DNA from: Cohnella lubricantis
GTDB taxonomy: Bacteria > Bacillota > Bacilli > Paenibacillales > Paenibacillaceae
Length of the DNA stretch: 34,532 bases
NCBI RefSeq assembly: GCF_014212015.1
Contig: NZ_JACJVN010000049.1
Location: 1-34,532, forward strand
Direction: 5' to 3'
In this document: piece after piece, positions 1 through 8,051 of the stretch
How the letters are laid out: each line of letters opens with the position of its first letter
Position numbering within the stretch: position 1 is the first letter of the stretch
Translations under genes and position numbers: made by a program
Notes under the pieces: model-generated
Database searches by the model: none
Told to the model about the DNA's origin: nothing
Seen by the model: the letters and a program-made list of their open reading frames with translations, nothing else

Positions 1-90
1 CCCCTGGAAGAACACCAGGTTGATAGGCTCGGGGTGGAAGCGCGGCAACGCGTGCAGCTGACGAGTACTAATCGGTCGAGGGCTTATCCT
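1..90 (+). rRNA. 23S ribosomal RNA, 3' end (partial)
   Basis: The first 90 bases match the conserved end of domain VI of bacterial 23S rRNA, including the GACGAGTACTAATCGGTCGA segment just before the 3' terminus. The gene starts outside the window. The exact 3' end is set by analogy with Bacillus and may be off by a few bases. A 5S gene and tRNA array follow, so this is the distal part of an rrn operon. Confidence 0.95.
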
Positions 91-100
91 AACCCACCCT

Positions 101-119
101 CCGTTTTCGAAGAAAACGG
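101..119 (+). other. Hairpin in the 23S-5S spacer
   Basis: CCGTTTTC and GAAAACGG form an eight-pair stem around a GAA loop, 10 bases after the 23S end. It has no T-tract, so it is more likely an rRNA-processing structure than a terminator. The rest of the spacer up to about 275 shows no gene. Confidence 0.45.
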
Positions 120-275
120 AAGGCGTATGGATCAGCACAAATGTAAGGTTAGAACGTTTCAAGCGCAAATCGTTTCGTATCCGGTTATCAAGGCGCAAGT
201 CCTTGAAGTGGAAGTAATTACCGCTTTACAACTTAGTGAATACATGATATCATGCTATTCGCTGCTGTAATTTCG

Positions 276-394
276 GTTCGGTGGTGATGGCAGAGGGGTT
301 CCACGCGTACCCATCTCGAACACGACCGTTAAGCCCTCTAGCGCCGATGGTACTTGGACCGAAGGGTCCTGGGAGAGTAGGACGTTGCCGAGCC
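276..394 (+). rRNA. 5S ribosomal RNA
   Basis: The stretch has the bacterial 5S core, including CGAACACGACCGTTAAGC and the 3' GGGAGAGTAGGACGTTGCC block. GGTTCGG at the 5' side and CCGAGCC at the 3' side pair to form helix I. The ends are approximate to about 2 bases. It lies about 185 bases after 23S and 12 bases before the first tRNA. Confidence 0.93.
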
Positions 395-405
395 GAAAGC
401 TGCAT

Positions 406-481
406 GCTCTCATAGCTCAGTCGGTAGAGTGCATCCATGGTAAGGATGAGGTCACCGGTTCGATCCCGGTTGAGAGCTCCA
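406..481 (+). tRNA. tRNA-Thr (anticodon GGT)
   Basis: A cloverleaf with acceptor GCTCTCA/TGAGAGC, anticodon stem CATCC/GGATG and loop ATGGTAA gives anticodon GGT. CCA is encoded in the gene. It is the first of ten tRNAs that are probably co-transcribed with the rRNA. Confidence 0.95.
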
Positions 482-496
482 GTAAAATCTTATCAA

Positions 497-571
497 GGCC
501 CGTTGGTCAAGGGGTTAAGACACCTCCCTTTCACGGAGGTAACATGGGTTCGAATCCCATACGGGTCACCA
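497..571 (+). tRNA. tRNA-Glu (anticodon TTC)
   Basis: Acceptor stem GGCCCGT/ACGGGTC and anticodon stem CCTCC/GGAGG enclose loop CTTTCAC with anticodon TTC. CCA is encoded. The T-loop GTTCGAATC is intact. Confidence 0.95.
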
Positions 572-623
572 TTTTCTCCTTAGAACGTATAGCAAGCAGC
601 GTTCGAGGGCATAGAGATATTGT

Positions 624-699
624 GGAGGCTTAGCTCAGCTGGGAGAGCATCTGCCTTACAAGCAGAGGGTCGGGGGTTCGATCCCCTCAGCCTCCACCA
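624..699 (+). tRNA. tRNA-Val (anticodon TAC)
   Basis: Acceptor stem GGAGGCT/AGCCTCC and anticodon stem TCTGC/GCAGA enclose loop CTTACAA with anticodon TAC. CCA is encoded. A 52-base spacer, the longest in the array, precedes it. Confidence 0.95.
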
Positions 700-712
700 T
701 TTATCTTATCGC

Positions 713-787
713 TGGGGATTAGCCAAGCGGTAAGGCAACGGACTTTGACTCCGTCATTCCAAGGTTCGAATCCTTGATCCCCAGCCA
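713..787 (+). tRNA. tRNA-Gln (anticodon TTG)
   Basis: Acceptor stem TGGGGAT/ATCCCCA and anticodon stem ACGGA/TCCGT enclose loop CTTTGAC with anticodon TTG. The T1-A72 start is typical of bacterial tRNA-Gln, and CCA is encoded. Confidence 0.95.
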
Positions 788-794
788 ACTTTTA

Positions 795-870
795 GAGCCA
801 TTAGCTCAGTTGGTAGAGCACCTGACTTTTAATCAGGGTGTCGAAGGTTCGAGTCCTTCATGGCTCACCA
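795..870 (+). tRNA. tRNA-Lys (anticodon TTT)
   Basis: Acceptor stem GAGCCAT/ATGGCTC and anticodon stem CCTGA/TCAGG enclose loop CTTTTAA with anticodon TTT. CCA is encoded. Confidence 0.95.
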
Positions 871-883
871 GTCTTTGTCACTT

Positions 884-966
884 GCGCGTGTGGCGGAATT
901 GGCAGACGCACCAGACTTAGGATCTGGCGGGCAACCGTGGGGGTTCAAGTCCCTCCACGCGCACCA
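884..966 (+). tRNA. tRNA-Leu (anticodon TAG)
   Basis: Acceptor stem GCGCGTG/CACGCGC, anticodon stem CCAGA/TCTGG and loop CTTAGGA give anticodon TAG. The long variable arm between the anticodon and T arms is the class II form expected for leucine. CCA is encoded. Confidence 0.95.
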
Positions 967-972
967 TAACAT

Positions 973-1047
973 GCGGAAATAGCTCAGTGGTAGAGCATCT
1001 CGTTGCCAACGAGAAGGTCGCGGGTTCGAATCCCGTTTTCCGCTCCA
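973..1047 (+). tRNA. tRNA-Gly (anticodon GCC)
   Basis: Acceptor stem GCGGAAA with TTTCCGC and anticodon stem TCTCG/CGAGA enclose loop TTGCCAA with anticodon GCC. CCA is encoded. Confidence 0.95.
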
Positions 1048-1051
1048 TAAT

Positions 1052-1128
1052 GCGCCCTTAGCTCAGCTGGATAGAGCGTTAGACTACGAATCTAAAGGCC
1101 GGGAGTTCGAATCTCTCAGGGCGCGCCA
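1052..1128 (+). tRNA. tRNA-Arg (anticodon ACG)
   Basis: Acceptor stem GCGCCCT/AGGGCGC and anticodon stem TTAGA/TCTAA enclose loop CTACGAA with anticodon ACG. A34 in this tRNA is normally deaminated to inosine by TadA. CCA is encoded. Confidence 0.95.
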
Positions 1129-1147
1129 CTTAAGTTCATATCATCGT

Positions 1148-1224
1148 CGGGACGTAGCTCAGCTTGGTAGAGCACCTGGTTTGGGACCAGGGGGTCGCAT
1201 GTTCGAATCGTGTCGTCCCGACCA
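1148..1224 (+). tRNA. tRNA-Pro (anticodon TGG)
   Basis: Acceptor stem CGGGACG/CGTCCCG and anticodon stem CCTGG/CCAGG enclose loop TTTGGGA with anticodon TGG. CCA is encoded. Confidence 0.95.
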
Positions 1225-1247
1225 CCACTTAACTTAAGTTGACCCAT

Positions 1248-1321
<74 letters not shown>

Positions 1322-1333
1322 TATGACAATCGC

Positions 1334-1367
1334 AAGAAGCCTCGGCTTAGAGCCAAGGCTTCTTTTT
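1334..1367 (+). terminator. Intrinsic terminator of the rRNA/tRNA operon
   Basis: GAAGCCTCGGCT and AGCCAAGGCTTC form a long, nearly perfect stem around a short loop, followed at once by TTTTTT. It closes the tRNA array. The convergent membrane-protein gene ends 20 bases beyond it. Confidence 0.92.
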
Positions 1368-1387
1368 TGCATTTATCCATCAATGAT

Positions 1388-2560
1388 TCAAATAGGCTCC
1401 CGGCGCAGCCGGTAATCGGAGATACGGACGGTACGGCTTCTCTGATGCTTGCTGAGGCGCCAGGCCAGAAGGCACACGGGAATGAACAACAGCTTGACGC
1501 TGAGCAGGCTGATGAGCGCTTCTAGGCGGGCGCTGAACGGGATTACGGATACGATAGTGCCTAGATAAGATGCGACGGCGAAGACAGCTGCCCAGCGCTC
1601 CAGAGATGCGAAGCGCAGGGAGGCGGCGGCTTCGGCATATTTCTCCGTCACGATCCCGGCCATCAACAGATAGCACGCGAGCAGAAGAAGGTGTTGGCCA
1701 ACTTCCGCCGAAGGGATAAACCAAACGATGCATAGTCCCGCGATCAAATAGTCTAAGCGGTTCCGTATCGACTGACTGAAGCTTGGTGAGCATACGACCA
1801 GGAGAATCAGGAGCGTGGCATCCATCGCTGCTGCGATGACAGCATATGGCCCATTCAGCCCTGCGGAATGCCAAAGAGTCCAATTAGACATGGCCAACAC
1901 GCGTATTAACTCTAGAGGATTGCCTATTATCGGCACGCCGTATAGAAGCCAAGATGCTGTCGTCATAACCGCCACTGAGGCGATCGCGGATAAGGCATAA
2001 ACGAAACGGCGTCTCCATAGGAAGCAGGCGAGGGCTGCGGCCGCGCTTGGCTGAAGCAGAATGGCGACGGCAAGCATCAGGCCGGCTCCGTAGTGGATTT
2101 GGCGGTCGTGCAGCAGAATGGACAGCGAGAGGAAGAAGAGAGCCAGCCAGACAACGCCAAAGTCGCGCAGATCCTGGTATAGAGGCTGCATAGCCAGCGC
2201 AGCGGCGATCATGCCCAGACGCGGCAGCCAGCGCTTGCCCCGGTAGGCAACGCTGATCAGCATCCAGACGGATGCTGCCGACAAGACAAGCGCCAAGCTC
2301 TGCCATAGCCAGAGGCCGTTGGGAATGCCGGAGAGCAGATAGCCAAGCAAGTGAGCGGAAGAACCGGAGCTAAGCGGCGTGTTGAAAAGCTGCGGAAGCA
2401 CGCGGCAAGCGATCGCGATGCCAAGCAGGAGGCAAGCGCCCGTCAGCAGGCGCAGCCGGAGGCGGGCAGAACGGCGAAGCGGAGGCGATGCGTTCGCGGA
2501 GGCTGACCGCTTGCCGGCGGTTGCTGGAAGGCTGGAGGTGTGGACGCTGAACCCCTTCAT
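1388..2560 (-). CDS. Polytopic membrane protein, possibly GT87/DUF2029-like
   Basis: The product is a 390-residue, very hydrophobic protein with roughly nine to eleven predicted membrane segments after an N-terminal cytoplasmic stretch rich in Ser, Ala and Arg. I chose the ATG at 2560 because GCGAGG lies 10 bases upstream of it. The open frame extends to 2683, but that extension has no good ribosome binding site. The pattern of a membrane segment, an Arg/His-rich short loop, then a segment starting LAVAILLQPSAAAALACFLW and a WRRR loop resembles the DUF2029/glycosyltransferase-87 family, which uses polyprenyl-phosphate sugars. The usual Lys-Phe-Pro after the helix is not conserved, so the family call is tentative. 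It stands alone, convergent with the tRNA array and divergent from ppc. A structure-based search could confirm or reject the family. Confidence 0.75.
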   Translation of the reverse strand: MKGFSVHTSSLPATAGKRSASANASPPLRRSARLRLRLLTGACLLLGIAIACRVLPQLFNTPLSSGSSAHLLGYLLSGIPNGLWLWQSLALVLSAASVWMLISVAYRGKRWLPRLGMIAAALAMQPLYQDLRDFGVVWLALFFLSLSILLHDRQIHYGAGLMLAVAILLQPSAAAALACFLWRRRFVYALSAIASVAVMTTASWLLYGVPIIGNPLELIRVLAMSNWTLWHSAGLNGPYAVIAAAMDATLLILLVVCSPSFSQSIRNRLDYLIAGLCIVWFIPSAEVGQHLLLLACYLLMAGIVTEKYAEAAASLRFASLERWAAVFAVASYLGTIVSVIPFSARLEALISLLSVKLLFIPVCLLAWRLSKHQRSRTVRISDYRLRREPI

Positions 2561-2806
2561 ATTTTCGGAACCTCGCTTAAATGGATTGCGATACAATATG
2601 GCTTGGCGGAAATAGCCATAGACGGGGATGGACAAGTTAATTATAGCACAATATGATACATAACGTAACAATTCGATGTGCAAATCTCTGTGCCGCCTTT
2701 CCCAGAAAAGTCACATTATTTGATACGAATGCAGATTTTCAGGGTTAATTGTAGTATGATATTTAGAAAGTGTTTAGAGACAGAAGCAACGCGTGAGGTG
2801 AGAGAG

Positions 2807-5599
2807 TTGACTGAACTAGCCACTGCGAACCGTCCGTCATCCAATCATTTGCTTCGCCGCGACGTCCGATTCTTGGGCAATATTCTCGGCGAGGTGCTGG
2901 TTCATCAAGGCGGGCGCGAGCTGCTGGAGCATGTGGAGAAGATCCGCGAGACTAGCAAGGCGCTGCGCGCGGACTTTGTTCCGGAGCTGTATGATGAATT
3001 CTTGAATGCGATTAGTCACTTGAAGCCGGATATTCGGCACCAGGTGATACGAGCTTTCGCGATTTACTTCCAACTGGTGAATATCGCCGAGCAGAATCAC
3101 CGGATTCGCCGGAAGCGCGATTATGAACGTTCCGCGGGCGAAGCTGTTCAGCCGGGCTCGATCGAGAGCGCGATTCAGAAGCTGCAGGAGAAGGGGACGC
3201 CTCTTGCCGAAGTGCAGGAGATGATTCAAGGCATCTCGCTGGAGCTGGTCATGACCGCTCACCCGACAGAAGCGATGCGCCGTGCCGTCCTCGATATCCA
3301 TAAGCGAATCGCCGAAGATATGATGGAGCTGGACAACCCCACGCTGACGTTCCGCGAGCGGGAGAAGCTTCGCGAGAAGCTGCTGAATGAAGTGCTGACC
3401 CTATGGCAGACGGATGAGCTGCGCGATCGCAAGCCGACGGTCATCGACGAAGTCCGCAACGGCATGTACTTCTTCAACGAGACGCTGTTCGATGTGCTTC
3501 CCGACGTCTACGAGGAGCTGGAGCGTTGTCTGAACCGCTATTACCCGGAGCAGGACTGGCATGTGCCGACTTACCTCCGCTTCGGCTCGTGGATTGGCGG
3601 CGACCGTGACGGGAACCCATCCGTCACTTCCTCTATCACCTGGCGTACGTTAAATATCCAGCGCAGTCTTGTCATTCATAAGTACGAGACGCTGCTTCGA
3701 TCGCTCATGCGGAAGATGAGCTTCTGCACGACGATCGTGGAGGTCAGTGCCGATCTGCTCGACTCGATCGAACAGGACCGGGCCGACGTGGTATTGAAGA
3801 CGGTCGACGCTTGGACGAACGAGCACGAGCCTTACCGCGTGAAGATGACTTATATGATTCAGAAGCTTCAGAATATGAGAAGCGAGCAATTCAAAGGCAC
3901 GAAGCAGCGTTACAACGCGCCTGCGGAGTTCATCGCTGATTTGCAGTTGATCGATAGGAGCCTGCGCCATCATTATGCGGACTTCGTAGCGGATACGTAT
4001 CTGAAGCGGCTCATCCGCCAGGCGGAGCTGTTCGGCTTCCACCTCGCGGCGCTGGATGTGCGCCAGCATAGCCAAGAACACGAGAACGCCATGACGGAAG
4101 TGCTCGCGAAGGCAGGCGTCACACCGAATTATGCGGCTCTGTCCGAAGCAGAGAAGATCAGCCTGCTGCATCGCCTGCTCTCGGATTCCCGGCCGTTGCT
4201 GCACGAGAATGCGACCTTGAGCGAGAGCACGAAGGAATGTCTGGATGTATACCGCACGATCTACCGCGCTCAGCAGGAGTTCGGCCGGGACTGCATCACC
4301 AGCTATCTGATCAGCATGACCCGCGGCGCCAGCGATATGCTGGAAGTGATGGTGTTCGCGAAGGAAGCCGGACTGTTCCGTTACGAGCATGACGGATCGA
4401 TCGTGTGCACGGTGCAATCCGTACCGCTGTTCGAGACGATCGACGACCTGCATGAGGCGCCGGCTATCATGAAGACGCTATTCGAACTGCCGGTCTACCG
4501 CAAGATGGTAGAGGTTATGGGCAACCAGCACGAGATCATGCTCGGTTACTCGGACAGCAACAAGGACGGCGGCATGGTAACGGCGAACTGGGAGCTGCGC
4601 TTGGCGCTGAACGAGCTGACGCAAGCTGCGAAGGAATACGACATTCGCCTCAAGTTCTTCCACGGCCGCGGAGGCGCTCTTGGCCGCGGAGGCATGCCGC
4701 TGAATCGCAGCATTCTCGCACAGCCGCCGCACACGGTCGGAGCCGGCATTAAGATCACGGAGCAAGGGGAAGTGCTCTCCTCCCGTTATTCGATGCAAGG
4801 CATCGCGTATCGAAGCCTGGAGCAGGCGACGAGCGCCTTGATCACGGCCGCTTATCTGGCGCGGCACCCGGCGAAGGAGTCAACGGACGAAGCGAAGTGG
4901 AACGAGATCCTGCCGGTCATCTCGGAGACGGCGCAGACGAAGTATCAGGATCTGATCTTCCGCGATCCAGGCTTCATGACGTTCTTCAAGGAATCGACGC
5001 CGCTGAGCGAAGTCGGCGAGCTGAACATCGGCTCTCGCCCGTCGAAGCGGAAGAACAGCGAGCGGTTCGAGGATCTGCGCGCGATTCCTTGGGTGTTCTC
5101 CTGGACACAGAGCCGCTACCTGCTGCCGGCGTGGTATGCGGCAGGAACGGCCTTCGAGCGTTACGTGGCGGGCGACCCCGCCAAGCTGGAGACGCTGCGG
5201 ACGATGTATCGGGAATACTCCTTCTTCCGGACGCTGATCGACAATCTGCAGATGGCGCTGGCCAAGGCGGATCTATTGATCGCCCGCAAGTATGCGGAGA
5301 TGATCAAGGACGACGCCGTTCGGACGCGGATCTTCGCCTTAATCGAAGAAGAATTCGAGCTGACGAAGCAGATGATTCTGGATATTACGGGCCAGGAGGA
5401 CATTCTGGATAACGTGCCGGTCATTCAAGAATCCATCCGGCTGCGCAACCCATATGTCGATCCTCTCAGCTATCTCCAGGTGCAGCTGCTGTCCGAGCTT
5501 CGCGCGATCCGCGCGAAGGACGAGGACGACGCGACGCTGCTGCGCGAAGTGCTGCTGACCATTAACGGCATCGCGGCCGGCCTGCGCAATACGGGCTGA
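2807..5599 (+). CDS. ppc: Phosphoenolpyruvate carboxylase
   Basis: This cytosolic enzyme makes oxaloacetate from PEP and bicarbonate to refill the TCA cycle. The 930-residue length fits the bacterial family. Diagnostic motifs are present: catalytic His152 in VMTAHPTE, the GGDRDGNPSVT block (about residues 263-273), GYSDSNKDGG (about 579-588), the PEP-binding loop FFHGRGGALGRGG (about 617-629), and the conserved C-terminus ending LRNTG. I chose the TTG start at 2807 because AGGTGA lies 5 bases upstream and the family's N-terminus begins just there; the open frame continues to 2678. A possible -10 box TATGAT at 2755-2760 has no convincing -35 partner. It is transcribed alone, divergent from the membrane protein upstream, with a hairpin after the stop codon. 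Confidence 0.97.
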   Translation: MTELATANRPSSNHLLRRDVRFLGNILGEVLVHQGGRELLEHVEKIRETSKALRADFVPELYDEFLNAISHLKPDIRHQVIRAFAIYFQLVNIAEQNHRIRRKRDYERSAGEAVQPGSIESAIQKLQEKGTPLAEVQEMIQGISLELVMTAHPTEAMRRAVLDIHKRIAEDMMELDNPTLTFREREKLREKLLNEVLTLWQTDELRDRKPTVIDEVRNGMYFFNETLFDVLPDVYEELERCLNRYYPEQDWHVPTYLRFGSWIGGDRDGNPSVTSSITWRTLNIQRSLVIHKYETLLRSLMRKMSFCTTIVEVSADLLDSIEQDRADVVLKTVDAWTNEHEPYRVKMTYMIQKLQNMRSEQFKGTKQRYNAPAEFIADLQLIDRSLRHHYADFVADTYLKRLIRQAELFGFHLAALDVRQHSQEHENAMTEVLAKAGVTPNYAALSEAEKISLLHRLLSDSRPLLHENATLSESTKECLDVYRTIYRAQQEFGRDCITSYLISMTRGASDMLEVMVFAKEAGLFRYEHDGSIVCTVQSVPLFETIDDLHEAPAIMKTLFELPVYRKMVEVMGNQHEIMLGYSDSNKDGGMVTANWELRLALNELTQAAKEYDIRLKFFHGRGGALGRGGMPLNRSILAQPPHTVGAGIKITEQGEVLSSRYSMQGIAYRSLEQATSALITAAYLARHPAKESTDEAKWNEILPVISETAQTKYQDLIFRDPGFMTFFKESTPLSEVGELNIGSRPSKRKNSERFEDLRAIPWVFSWTQSRYLLPAWYAAGTAFERYVAGDPAKLETLRTMYREYSFFRTLIDNLQMALAKADLLIARKYAEMIKDDAVRTRIFALIEEEFELTKQMILDITGQEDILDNVPVIQESIRLRNPYVDPLSYLQVQLLSELRAIRAKDEDDATLLREVLLTINGIAAGLRNTG

Positions 5600-5622
5600 T
5601 AGGGAACAAGATAGGCCGTTAC

Positions 5623-5663
5623 GAGGCTGTCATGCAAGTCTTCGCGGACTTGCGGGCAGCCTC
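5623..5663 (+). terminator. Hairpin after ppc, probable weak terminator
   Basis: GAGGCTG pairs with CAGCCTC, and an inner GCAAGTC/GACTTGC stem caps it with a TTCGC-type loop. The stem is strong, but the following bases (CTTGCATTTTG) are only moderately T-rich, so termination efficiency is uncertain. Confidence 0.55.
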
Positions 5664-5758
5664 CTTGCATTTTGCAACAGTGTCGATTACCATTTAAATT
5701 GACGCCGAAGGCGTTCTTGCTGGGGAGAATTTATGCGATCGTTATCGGAGGAAGAATC

Positions 5759-6325
5759 TTGAAGCCAATAGAGACGCGGCTTGCGAGGTTAGCCCGGAAG
5801 GGAGACCAGCGGGCGTTCGCGGAGATCGTGGATTTGTACAAGGACAAGCTGTACCACCTCGCTTACCGGATGATGAACAATCGCCAGGAAGCCGAGGATA
5901 TTGTGCAGGAGTGCTTCCTTAGAGTCTATAAGCACTTGGACCGATACGACGAGAACCAGAAATTCTCCACCTGGATCTATCGGATTGCTACTAATCTATG
6001 TATTGATAGGCTGCGCAAGCGCAAGCCGACATATTCGCTCGACGCGGAGAGCTCGGAGCACGAAGGGCTTGACGGCTATGCGATGATGCCAAGCGACGAT
6101 CGCACGCCGGAGAGCGAGATGCTCCTGTCCGAGACCCAGCGGATAATCCGGGAAGCGATCGAGACGCTGCCGCCGAAGTACAAGTCGGTTATCGTGCTGC
6201 GTTATCTGCAGGACATGTCCTTGCAGGAGATCTCGGAAGTGATGGGCATGCCGGTGACGACGGTGAAGACCCGGGTGCATCGGGGGCGCGAGTACATGCG
6301 GAAGAAGCTGGAGAACAAACTTTAA
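5759..6325 (+). CDS. sigW: ECF RNA polymerase sigma factor SigW
   Basis: This 188-residue ECF sigma factor directs the envelope-stress and antimicrobial-peptide response in Bacillales. Region 2 is clear: DLYKDKLYHLAYRMMNN, AEDIVQECFLRVYKHL and FSTWIYRIATNLCIDRLRKR. Region 4 carries the helix-turn-helix (LQEISEVMGMPVTTVKTRVH) followed by RGREYMRKKL. Similarity to B. subtilis SigW is evident throughout, including the LDAE and EGL linker. The start is the TTG at 5759 with GGAGGA six bases upstream; an upstream in-frame extension to 5672 lacks such a site. Its anti-sigma gene follows after 103 bases. No SigW-type promoter is visible upstream of this gene, but one lies downstream of it. Confidence 0.95.
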   Translation: MKPIETRLARLARKGDQRAFAEIVDLYKDKLYHLAYRMMNNRQEAEDIVQECFLRVYKHLDRYDENQKFSTWIYRIATNLCIDRLRKRKPTYSLDAESSEHEGLDGYAMMPSDDRTPESEMLLSETQRIIREAIETLPPKYKSVIVLRYLQDMSLQEISEVMGMPVTTVKTRVHRGREYMRKKLENKL

Positions 6326-6344
6326 AGCCTGCCCGCTTAAATAG

Positions 6345-6370
6345 TGAAACCGCGACGGTTACGCAGCGTA
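6345..6370 (+). promoter_or_regulatory. SigW-type ECF promoter upstream of rsiW
   Basis: TGAAAC at 6345-6350 and CGTA at 6367-6370 are separated by exactly 16 bases, the spacing of the B. subtilis SigW consensus. It lies after the sigW stop codon and about 58 bases before rsiW, so it would transcribe the anti-sigma gene without sigma. The match is visible in the sequence; activity is inferred. Confidence 0.75.
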
Positions 6371-6428
6371 CTTTATAGAAGCAATCGCTACGGAGATAGA
6401 CCTCCGATGAGAAAGGGATGGCTCTACG

Positions 6429-7040
6429 ATGAAATGCAATGCCGCCATCGCATATATGCACGATTATTTGGACGGGGAACTGCCTCGCGAGCAAACGGCG
6501 GAGCTTCAGCACCATCTGGCGGAATGCGCGGGCTGCCGCAATCGTCTGGATTCGCTGGAGAAGACGGACGCGCTGCTCAGATCGGCTCCGAAGCCGGAGA
6601 GTGCACCGGATTATTTGGCCTATCGCATCATGAAGTCGCTGCCCAAGTCACGCAACGCGAAGACGTGGACCACGTGGGTCCGCCGTCATCCGGCGTTATC
6701 GGCCGCAGCTATGTTCCTTGTTATTATGGTATCCAGCTTCGTCGCCATGTGGAATCAGAGCCAGGAGTTGACGGTCAGCGGCGATCTTGATCATGTCGTC
6801 ATCCGCGGGAATACGGTGATCGTGCCTGCCGGTCAGCAGGTTGCCGGCGATCTGACGATCGAGAACGGCACCGCTCAAGTAGAGGGCGACGTGCAAGGGA
6901 ACCTGACGATCATCGACGGCAACGTCACGCTCGCGTCGACGGCCCATATCGCCGGCAAGATCAAGACGATCGACCGCGCAGTGGATTGGGCTTGGTACAA
7001 GGTGACGTCATGGTTCGACACCATCGCCTACGGTTCCTGA
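6429..7040 (+). CDS. rsiW: Anti-sigma-W factor RsiW
   Basis: This 203-residue single-pass membrane protein holds SigW inactive until regulated intramembrane proteolysis releases it. The N-terminal zinc anti-sigma domain carries the H-x3-C-x2-C motif (HHLAECAGC, about residues 28-36). One membrane segment follows at about 88-105 (LSAAAMFLVIMVSSFVAMW). The outer domain has short beta repeats (GDLTIENGTAQVEGDVQGNL) like those of B. subtilis RsiW, and the C-terminal TWYK-type motif appears here as WAWYKVTSW. An AAGGGATGG ribosome binding site precedes the ATG. A SigW-type promoter sits directly upstream and a strong terminator follows, so rsiW can be its own transcription unit as well as part of sigW-rsiW. 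Confidence 0.94.
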   Translation: MKCNAAIAYMHDYLDGELPREQTAELQHHLAECAGCRNRLDSLEKTDALLRSAPKPESAPDYLAYRIMKSLPKSRNAKTWTTWVRRHPALSAAAMFLVIMVSSFVAMWNQSQELTVSGDLDHVVIRGNTVIVPAGQQVAGDLTIENGTAQVEGDVQGNLTIIDGNVTLASTAHIAGKIKTIDRAVDWAWYKVTSWFDTIAYGS

Positions 7041-7077
7041 TGCAATTGATGGCCTGCAGCATAACCGCCGCGGGCCG

Positions 7078-7104
7078 CCTCCCTGGGACTTAGGGAGGTT
7101 TTTT
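7078..7104 (+). terminator. Intrinsic terminator after rsiW
   Basis: CCTCCCT and AGGGAGG form a perfect seven-pair stem with a short loop, followed by TTTTTTG. It separates sigW-rsiW from the cdaA operon. Confidence 0.92.
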
Positions 7105-7220
7105 GCTTATGGAGACAGGATTATGGCGTAGGAGTAGAGAATTCAATAAAGATATATCCTAATGCGTAATATGACAAGATTCGGGATTTCCCGATCGAGA
7201 CGCCAAACGGGGGGTGCGTC

Positions 7221-8051
7221 TTGGAAGACTACTTTCAAACATTAACTTGGAGCGGCGCCATTAAGGACGCTGCCGATGTACTGATCGTTAGTTATCTCAT
7301 CTATAAAGTGTTCCAGCTCGTGCGCGGCACGCGCGCCGTGCAATTGCTTAAGGGCATCTTCCTGATCGTCGTCACGTGGGCAGTCAGCACCTGGCTGAAT
7401 CTGTATACGTTGAAGTGGCTCATGAACCAGATGTTCTCTTGGGGCATCGTGACGGTGGTCATCATCTTCCAGCCGGAGCTTCGCCGCGCGCTGGAGCAGA
7501 TCGGGCGCGGGAAGCTGTTCAGCCGCAGCGCGAACGATCAGGATGTGAATCAGCAGATCAACGAAGTGATTAAAGCCGTGAATTATATGTCGCGGCGGAA
7601 GATCGGCGCGTTGATCGTGTTCGAGCGGAAGACGGGACTCAACGAGTATATCGAGTCCGGCATCAAGATGGAATCGAGCATGAGCTCCGAGCTGCTAATC
7701 AACATTTTCATCCCGAACACGCCGTTGCATGACGGAGCGGTCATCGTGCGGGAATCGCAGATTATGGCGGCTGCCTGCTACCTGCCGCTGTCGGAGAATC
7801 CGTTCATCAGCAAGGAACTGGGGACGCGGCACCGCGCCGCGATCGGGATCAGCGAGGTGTGCGACGCCATCTCGGTCGTCGTCTCGGAGGAGACGGGACA
7901 AGTCTCCCTGGCCATGAACGGGCAGATCGTTCGCGACATTAAGGAAGAATCGCTCATCTCGAAGCTGTTCGAGGAGCTGCGGCCGAAGAACAAAGGACGC
8001 AAGCTGGAGTGGGACTTCTGGAAGCGGAAGGACGGTGACGGCCTTGGATAA
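7221..8051 (+). CDS. cdaA: Diadenylate cyclase CdaA (membrane type)
   Basis: The enzyme makes cyclic di-AMP from two ATP at the membrane. It has 276 residues: three N-terminal membrane segments (about 14-31, 42-61 and 69-88), then a DAC domain with the catalytic D171-G-A and R203-H-R motifs. The start is a TTG preceded by GGGGGGTG. The gene overlaps cdaR by a few bases and leads the conserved cdaA-cdaR-glmM-glmS order, which ties c-di-AMP production to cell-wall precursor synthesis; CdaR and GlmM are known partners of CdaA in Bacillales. The 116 bases upstream, after the rsiW terminator, must hold the promoter, but I see no convincing -35/-10 pair. Confidence 0.96.
   Translation: MEDYFQTLTWSGAIKDAADVLIVSYLIYKVFQLVRGTRAVQLLKGIFLIVVTWAVSTWLNLYTLKWLMNQMFSWGIVTVVIIFQPELRRALEQIGRGKLFSRSANDQDVNQQINEVIKAVNYMSRRKIGALIVFERKTGLNEYIESGIKMESSMSSELLINIFIPNTPLHDGAVIVRESQIMAAACYLPLSENPFISKELGTRHRAAIGISEVCDAISVVVSEETGQVSLAMNGQIVRDIKEESLISKLFEELRPKNKGRKLEWDFWKRKDGDGLG

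Noticed and set aside
3650..4453. Reverse-strand reading frame inside ppc
   Set aside because: The complementary strand encodes conserved parts of PEP carboxylase, and the product has no recognisable domain.
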